The notes beneath the pieces were generated by a model. It had not been told where the DNA came from, made no database searches, and was given only the letters and a program-made list of their open reading frames with translations. From Virgibacillus litoralis (lineage in GTDB: Bacteria > Bacillota > Bacilli > Bacillales > Amphibacillaceae): a DNA stretch of 64,000 nucleotides. Every line of letters starts with the position of its first letter. Position 1 is the first letter of the stretch. The translations under genes were made by a program, and so were the position numbers. Where the stretch lies: NCBI RefSeq assembly GCF_017873675.1, contig NZ_JAGGKK010000002.1, forward strand, positions 62,001 to 126,000, read 5' to 3'. Positions 59,787-64,000 of this stretch are shown piece by piece.

Positions 59787-60827
59787 TTACTCAATAGTAG
59801 GACGAGATGATACATTCGGATGGGAGCGAAAGTGTTGAATGTATTCCAATGATTTGCCTGTCCCAATTGCCACACTATCCAGAGGGTCTTCTGTAACAAA
59901 AACAGGCATTTTTGTCTCATCACTAATTATTTTGTCTAAGTTTCTTAAAAGAGATCCTCCGCCAGATAAAACAATGCCGCGATCCATTATGTCTGCAGCC
60001 AGTTCAGGAGGTGTTTTCTCCAATGTGTTTTTGACTGCATCAATAATGGCTTGAACTGTATCATTTAGTGAAACAGCTATTTCTTTTGCGGTTATCGAAA
60101 TCGTCTTCGGTAGACCAGTTAATAAATCACGACCTCTTATATCCATTTCGATATCTTCGGTAATTTCTCCTGCAGTTCCAATGTCCATTTTAATGGATTC
60201 TGCAGACCGCTCACCTATCATCAAATTATAATGTTTACGAATATAATTGGTTATCGACTCATCCATGTCATCACCTGCCGTCCGAATCGATCGACTCGTC
60301 ACAATACCACCAAGCGAAATAACAGCAACTTCAGTAGTACCTCCGCCAATATCAACAATCATACTGCCTGTTGGTTCCCAGACAGGTAATCCTGCACCTA
60401 TAGCTGCTGCAAATGGTTCAGCAATAGGATAAGCATCCTTTGCACCAGCTTGTTTTGTCGCATCAATAACTGCGCGTTCTTCAACCATTGTAATACCAGA
60501 TGGCACACAGATCATTACGTTTGGCTTCCTAGCAAACATGGATCGATTTCGCATGGCTTTTTTTATATAATACTTCATCATTACTGCAGTAGTGTCGTAG
60601 TCTGCGATTACACCGTCTTTCATTGGTCGCACAACTGAAATGTTTCCAGGAGTCCGCCCAATCATATTTCGTGCTGAACTTCCTACAGCTTCGATTTCAC
60701 CTGTTTGAATATTCTTCGCAACTACTGTTGGTTCGCGAACAACAACACCCTTTCCTTTTACAAATACAAGTGTATTTGCAGTACCTAAATCTATACCTAA
60801 GTCCTGTGAAAAACTAAATCCTCCCAA
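59787..60827 (-). CDS. mreB: Actin-like rod-shape protein MreB
   Basis: 346 residues. Nucleotide-binding signatures [18 protein letters not shown] near the start, [17 protein letters not shown] and [15 protein letters not shown] start at TTG 60827, where GAAAGGGAG lies 6 bases upstream and the N-terminus [15 protein letters not shown] matches B. subtilis MreB in length; a TTG six codons earlier is in frame. Organises sidewall peptidoglycan synthesis. Confidence 0.96.
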   Translation of the reverse strand: MGGFSFSQDLGIDLGTANTLVFVKGKGVVVREPTVVAKNIQTGEIEAVGSSARNMIGRTPGNISVVRPMKDGVIADYDTTAVMMKYYIKKAMRNRSMFARKPNVMICVPSGITMVEERAVIDATKQAGAKDAYPIAEPFAAAIGAGLPVWEPTGSMIVDIGGGTTEVAVISLGGIVTSRSIRTAGDDMDESITNYIRKHYNLMIGERSAESIKMDIGTAGEITEDIEMDIRGRDLLTGLPKTISITAKEIAVSLNDTVQAIIDAVKNTLEKTPPELAADIMDRGIVLSGGGSLLRNLDKIISDETKMPVFVTEDPLDSVAIGTGKSLEYIQHFRSHPNVSSRPTIE

Positions 60828-60875
60828 AAAAATCTCCCTTTCCAAATAGCAAATTCGTTAGTTGTATGTAGCTTT

Positions 60876-60904
60876 ACTATATCTATTTAGCTTTAGTGTT
60901 GCAA
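60876..60904 (-). promoter_or_regulatory. Promoter upstream of mreB
   Basis: TTGCAA (60899-60904), 17-base spacer, TATAGT (60876-60881) on the minus strand. Confidence 0.65.
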
Positions 60905-60981
60905 TATAACTTCAACTCATAATTTTAAACATTTTTATAACTTAAAGTAAACATCTTTATCCATTTAGATAATTATAATAA

Positions 60982-61015
60982 GCGCCAATTTCAATAAAAA
61001 TCCGGAAACTGGCGC
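60982..61015 (-). terminator. Terminator after radC
   Basis: GGCGCCA-TTTC / GAAA-TGGCGC on the minus strand followed by TTATTATAATT, about 50 bases past radC. Confidence 0.72.
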
Positions 61016-61066
61016 CAACTTTTACTTCTATACAATTATACGAAAAAAATTAAAAAATAGATAGTG

Positions 61067-61756
61067 TTATAAGTATCCTTTTTCTTTTAAAGAGACAAAT
61101 TTACGATCACCAATAACCAAATGGTCGAGAAGTTCTATACCTATCATCTTTCCTGATTCAACTAAACGTCTTGTAACATGTATATCTTCTTGGGATGGGG
61201 CTGGATCTCCGGAGGGATGATTGTGAGCACAAATAATTGAAGCTGCAGAGCGTTTGACAGCTTCTCTATATACTTCACGCGGATGTACAATTGAAGCATT
61301 TAAACTTCCAATAAAAATGGTTTGACGATGAATGATTTGGTTTTTAGTATTTAGAAATAATACAACAAAATGTTCCTGGTTCAAGTTTCGCATTTCTTCC
61401 ATGACATAATCTGCTCCATCTTCCGGAGATCGAATAATATATCGTTCATTCGGCTTATATTGGTTCATTCGTCTCCCTAACTCCATTGCTGAAAGCAACA
61501 ATACACCTTTAGCTTCTCCAATACCTTTAATTGCTGTCAGTTCCTCAATAGTAGCGTCTTTAAGCAGGTTTAACCCCTCAAAATGCATTAAGACACGATT
61601 GGATAATGTCATTACTGATTCGTCTCTTGTCCCACTTCCAAGCAATATTGCGAGTAGCTCCTGGTTAGACAAATGACTTGAACCTAATTTAAGCATTCGT
61701 TCTCGTGGACGATCTTCCTTAGGTACATCCTTAATCATAATAGTCGATGAAGTCAT
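61067..61756 (-). CDS. radC: RadC-family JAB-domain protein
   Basis: 229 residues. Helix-hairpin-helix at about 60-85 (TAIKGIGEAKGVLLLSAMEL) and a JAMM/JAB metalloprotease-like domain with AHNHPSGDPAPSQED near 178, the metal-binding signature. The name RadC reflects an old assignment to DNA repair that has not held up; the activity is unknown. ATG 61756 lies 7 bases after AGGAGG. In B. subtilis maf lies between spoIIB and radC; here the gap has only 195 bases and maf is absent. Confidence 0.92.
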   Translation of the reverse strand: MTSSTIMIKDVPKEDRPRERMLKLGSSHLSNQELLAILLGSGTRDESVMTLSNRVLMHFEGLNLLKDATIEELTAIKGIGEAKGVLLLSAMELGRRMNQYKPNERYIIRSPEDGADYVMEEMRNLNQEHFVVLFLNTKNQIIHRQTIFIGSLNASIVHPREVYREAVKRSAASIICAHNHPSGDPAPSQEDIHVTRRLVESGKMIGIELLDHLVIGDRKFVSLKEKGYL

Positions 61757-61953
61757 CAACAGTCCTCCTTTGTTAAGATAAATTCATATTATCTATTTAT
61801 TCGAATTCGAACAACTTAACAAAAAACCATTTTTGGACTCATTCCATCGCCTATTATTCAATTTCTCCTACAATAAAATTTATCTTTACACATAAGAGAT
61901 TATGCTAAAATCTAAAACCGACTATTTGTCTTATTTTTTGAACCCTTGTATAG

Positions 61954-62901
61954 TTAATTCACCAAAAGATTAAATTGATACCATAAATTTAGTAACATGC
62001 GCTGTTCTTGCCATTTGTTGGCTTGAACAAGTTTAGAAATCTCTTTTTTTAGAAAAGAGGTAAATCCACCAATGTTTGTTGAATTCTTGGGTATTGTATT
62101 CACAATATTTGCCCATCCATCTTCTGATAAGTTTTCACTCTTGTTCACTGAAATCAATGATTCAGCCCATTGCTTATTATAAGCCTTGAGCCAGCTGATT
62201 TCATCATCACTCAGTTTAATTTCACTTGATTCTGTACCCCAGTTCTTCACAAAGACCTCTAATTTATCTTCATTGAGCTCATTAGCTAGTTGATTTGCCT
62301 TATCCTTTGAGTTCGCGATTCCTGCTAAAACGTAATAATAATTTTCTTTTAACCAGATCATTGCAGAAAAACCAGCTTGATTGAATTTATCTTTCATTTC
62401 ATTAGCATTTGCTTCACCTTCAAATTTCCCTGCCTGTAATACAAAAGCATTCTTTGATTGAAATTGAGCTGCTGAGATAACTTCATCCGAAGCTGTTTCC
62501 TGATCATCAGTTTCCTTGTTTGTCTCATCCTCGTCCTCATCATCTACTGTCGCAGGTATAGTGTAATTCTGCTGGCTAAGACCCTTATCAATATCAACAA
62601 ACATGTTTAACATAAAGAAACCTAACACAGACCCAATTATGATAGCGGAAATCGAGGCAAGGATTATTGGTTTAAAAGAGCTGAATCTGGATTTCCGACC
62701 AAAGTAATGTTCATTATTACTATCATCGCTATGTCTTCTTACAAATGTAGGTACCTCATCACCATTAGCTTCTTCCAGCGTAGCAGCTGAATAGTCTTTA
62801 TTAAATTCCTTGATGGAGTATTTTTCATCTGGATGATCATCTCGGTTTAACGTTGTCTTCTTTCCACCCATCCATACTGTAATTTTATTATCTTTTCCCA
62901 A
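61954..62901 (-). CDS. spoIIB: SpoIIB-like sporulation protein with SPOR domain
   Basis: 315 residues. Cytoplasmic part about 1-95, a membrane helix at about 97-118 (IILASISAIIIGSVLGFFML), an acidic linker, then a SPOR-like domain about 155-225: AFVLQAGKFEGEANANEM and YYYVLAGIANSKDKANQL, for binding denuded septal peptidoglycan. KITVWMGGKKTTLNRDD at the N-terminus aligns with KVTINGKEET of SpoIIB. SpoIIB directs septal wall hydrolysis at the onset of engulfment. TTG 62901 has GGAGGGG 6 bases upstream; an ATG five codons earlier overlaps that site. Confidence 0.82.
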   Translation of the reverse strand: MGKDNKITVWMGGKKTTLNRDDHPDEKYSIKEFNKDYSAATLEEANGDEVPTFVRRHSDDSNNEHYFGRKSRFSSFKPIILASISAIIIGSVLGFFMLNMFVDIDKGLSQQNYTIPATVDDEDEDETNKETDDQETASDEVISAAQFQSKNAFVLQAGKFEGEANANEMKDKFNQAGFSAMIWLKENYYYVLAGIANSKDKANQLANELNEDKLEVFVKNWGTESSEIKLSDDEISWLKAYNKQWAESLISVNKSENLSEDGWANIVNTIPKNSTNIGGFTSFLKKEISKLVQANKWQEQRMLLNLWYQFNLLVN

Positions 62902-63248
62902 CCATTTCCCCTCCATGTGCGAGTTTGTTTCACTCTAGCACATGACTAGTAAAAAGTAAGACGATTGTTGTCACTCTTTCAAAAAAACGTTCAACATAAT
63001 CTGATTACTTTCTACAAAAAAGGTGACCTTTTGATTTTAGGCTGTTTTCTAAAATGTGTTGCTAACGATATAGAATGCGACACTGGAGCAATGTTTTTTT
63101 TCGCTTCGGTTACCAATGTGCGACAATATTTAGCTTCCTCAAATACAAATACCATTGCCCGCGAGGAAATTCAGCGCAATCCCGCGGAAATCGGGGCATC
63201 AAGTACAGCAATGATGCAATGTTTTAAGCACAATTCTTCAAAAAAACA
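62902..63248. other. Intergenic stretch without a recognised gene
   Basis: About 350 bases between spoIIB and the GGDEF gene. It is locally GC-richer (CCCGCGGAAATCGGGGC at 63181-63197) and contains GCGACACTGGAGC and GTGCGACAATATTTAG, which look like decayed repeat material. A 113-codon open frame on the plus strand lacks a ribosome site and family features. Confidence 0.5.
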
Positions 63249-63296
63249 AGCTCTTGATTACGTTTATAGCATAATAAACGATCAAGAACTTTTGAG
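63249..63296 (-). terminator. Terminator overlapping the end of the GGDEF gene
   Basis: TTCTTGATCGTTTAT pairs with ATAAACGTAATCAAGA and is followed by GCTTGTTTTTTTG on the minus strand. The stop codon lies in the 5' arm. Confidence 0.8.
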
Positions 63297-64000
63297 GTCT
63301 TCGTAAACGGCAACCCGATTTCTACCCTTCCTCTTTGCTCCTATATACATAGCACGGTCTGCATGGCGAATTAATTCACTTGGTGTTTCGCAATGAATTG
63401 GAAATACAGAAATTCCAATACTGGTTGTAATAGCTACTTTTAATGGAGCCGTATTATTAACAATATGCTTATGAACGATAAAAGGGGTGTCAGCAATTAA
63501 AGTTCGTATGTTTTCAGCAATTCGGGTGGATTCGCTTAAACCACTATACGGAAGAAATACAACAAACTCTTCACCGCCATAACGTGCAATTACCCCTTTA
63601 TCACCGACAAAGCTCTTCAGACATTCCGCAATCTGACACAATATTTCATTTCCAGCTTCATGACCATAAATATCATTAACTTTTTTAAAATGATCTATGT
63701 CCAACAATAGTAACGAAAAACTTTCATCACTATCGTTTTCAATTAAGTTTTCACAGTAATCTTCCAGCAATTTTTCCATATACCTGAAATTATATAATTG
63801 AGTTAGCCCATCTCGTTCACTTTGTGATTTAGTAAGTTCATAGTTTTTCGCATTTTCTACTGCAACACCTAAATAATTAGTTAAAATATCCATTATTTGA
63901 AAATGCAGTTTCTCAAATGCTTTTTTCTGTTTAGATTCAATTGTTACAACACCAATAATATCTTCACCATACTCAACTGGTAGTGATAACACACTCTCTG
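63282..64000 (-). CDS. GAF-GGDEF diguanylate cyclase, 5' end outside window
   Basis: The C-terminal 239 codons or so; the frame stays open to the last base, so the start lies beyond. First part is the end of a GAF sensor domain (SVLSLPVEYGEDIIGVVTIE, then the LTNYLGVAVENAKNY helix). The GGDEF domain follows, with LLLDIDHFKKVNDIYGHEAG and the active-site RYGGEEFVVFLP; GGEEF is a catalytically competent form that makes cyclic di-GMP from two GTP. No RxxD inhibitory site is obvious before it. The signal sensed is unknown. Confidence 0.92.
   Translation of the reverse strand, partial: ESVLSLPVEYGEDIIGVVTIESKQKKAFEKLHFQIMDILTNYLGVAVENAKNYELTKSQSERDGLTQLYNFRYMEKLLEDYCENLIENDSDESFSLLLLDIDHFKKVNDIYGHEAGNEILCQIAECLKSFVGDKGVIARYGGEEFVVFLPYSGLSESTRIAENIRTLIADTPFIVHKHIVNNTAPLKVAITTSIGISVFPIHCETPSELIRHADRAMYIGAKRKGRNRVAVYEDLKSS

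Noticed and set aside
62965-63306. 113-codon plus-strand open frame between spoIIB and the GGDEF gene
   Set aside because: No Shine-Dalgarno sequence, no recognisable domain, and it runs through the GGDEF gene's terminator and into its antisense.

Overview
The window is chromosomal DNA from a low-GC, endospore-forming member of the Bacillaceae. The evidence is the sporulation set (sigK, spoVB, safA, a CotS/YsxE-type coat protein, spo0B, spoIVFA/spoIVFB, spoIIB, an RsfA-type regulator, a YhcN/YlaJ lipoprotein) and gene order that closely follows the Bacillus subtilis stretch from sigK/mtnN through alaS, relA, secDF, ruvAB, obg and mreB to spoIIB. The SpoIVFB/SafA/L27 sequences and the many hairpin-rich intergenic repeats recall the Oceanobacillus/Virgibacillus group. 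That placement is inference, not shown by the sequence.

Layout. 0-2 kb (+): a MurE-like ligase cut by the window edge and an uninterrupted sigK. 2.4-9 kb (-): yrhC, mtnN, yrrS; greA; udk and yrrM; mltG; the ireB-ruvX-yrzB operon. 9-16.6 kb (-): alaS under a T-box, an AI-2E family permease, a small zinc-ribbon protein, recD2 and a TPR protein. 16.8-22 kb: mnmA, a cysteine desulfurase and cymR (-), then rarA and rsfA (+). 22-26.4 kb (-): 6S RNA, aspS and hisS under a T-box. 26.4-36.8 kb: a 57-codon HTH-like gene, an SH3/amidase_3 exported amidase (+), then dtd, relA, apt, recJ, a LapA-like protein, secDF and comN (-). 36.9-40.7 kb: spoVB (+), an ArsB/NhaD transporter (-), yrzE (+). 40.8-46 kb (-): ruvA-ruvB-DUF2905-queA-tgt-yajC and yebC. 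46.5-53.5 kb (-): YhcN-like lipoprotein, nadE, ysxE, safA, pheA, obg, spo0B. 53.9-63 kb (-): rpmA-prp-rplU with an L21 leader, spoIVFAB, mreBCD-minCD, radC, spoIIB. The window ends inside a GAF-GGDEF gene.

Functional links. The pro-sigma-K gene and its membrane protease/regulator pair SpoIVFB/SpoIVFA are both present. The cysteine desulfurase next to mnmA fits sulfur supply for 2-thiouridine in tRNA. Prp sits between L21 and its substrate L27, whose N-terminal extension matches the Prp cleavage signal. MreBCD and MinCD couple cell shape to division-site choice. Tgt and QueA make queuosine.

Most unusual content. No new protein-coding system is evident. The least explained content is three families of hairpin-forming intergenic repeats: (R1) a two-hairpin unit of about 88 bp in about ten places; (R2) 0.2-0.45 kb elements with 20-bp terminal inverted repeats, one of them inside the transcribed leader between the hisS T-box and hisS; (R3) a GC-rich mosaic of about 0.3 kb in which an inner stem-loop module is inverted between two copies. 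The hisS-aspS T-box also carries overlapping Asp and His specifier codons (GACAU).
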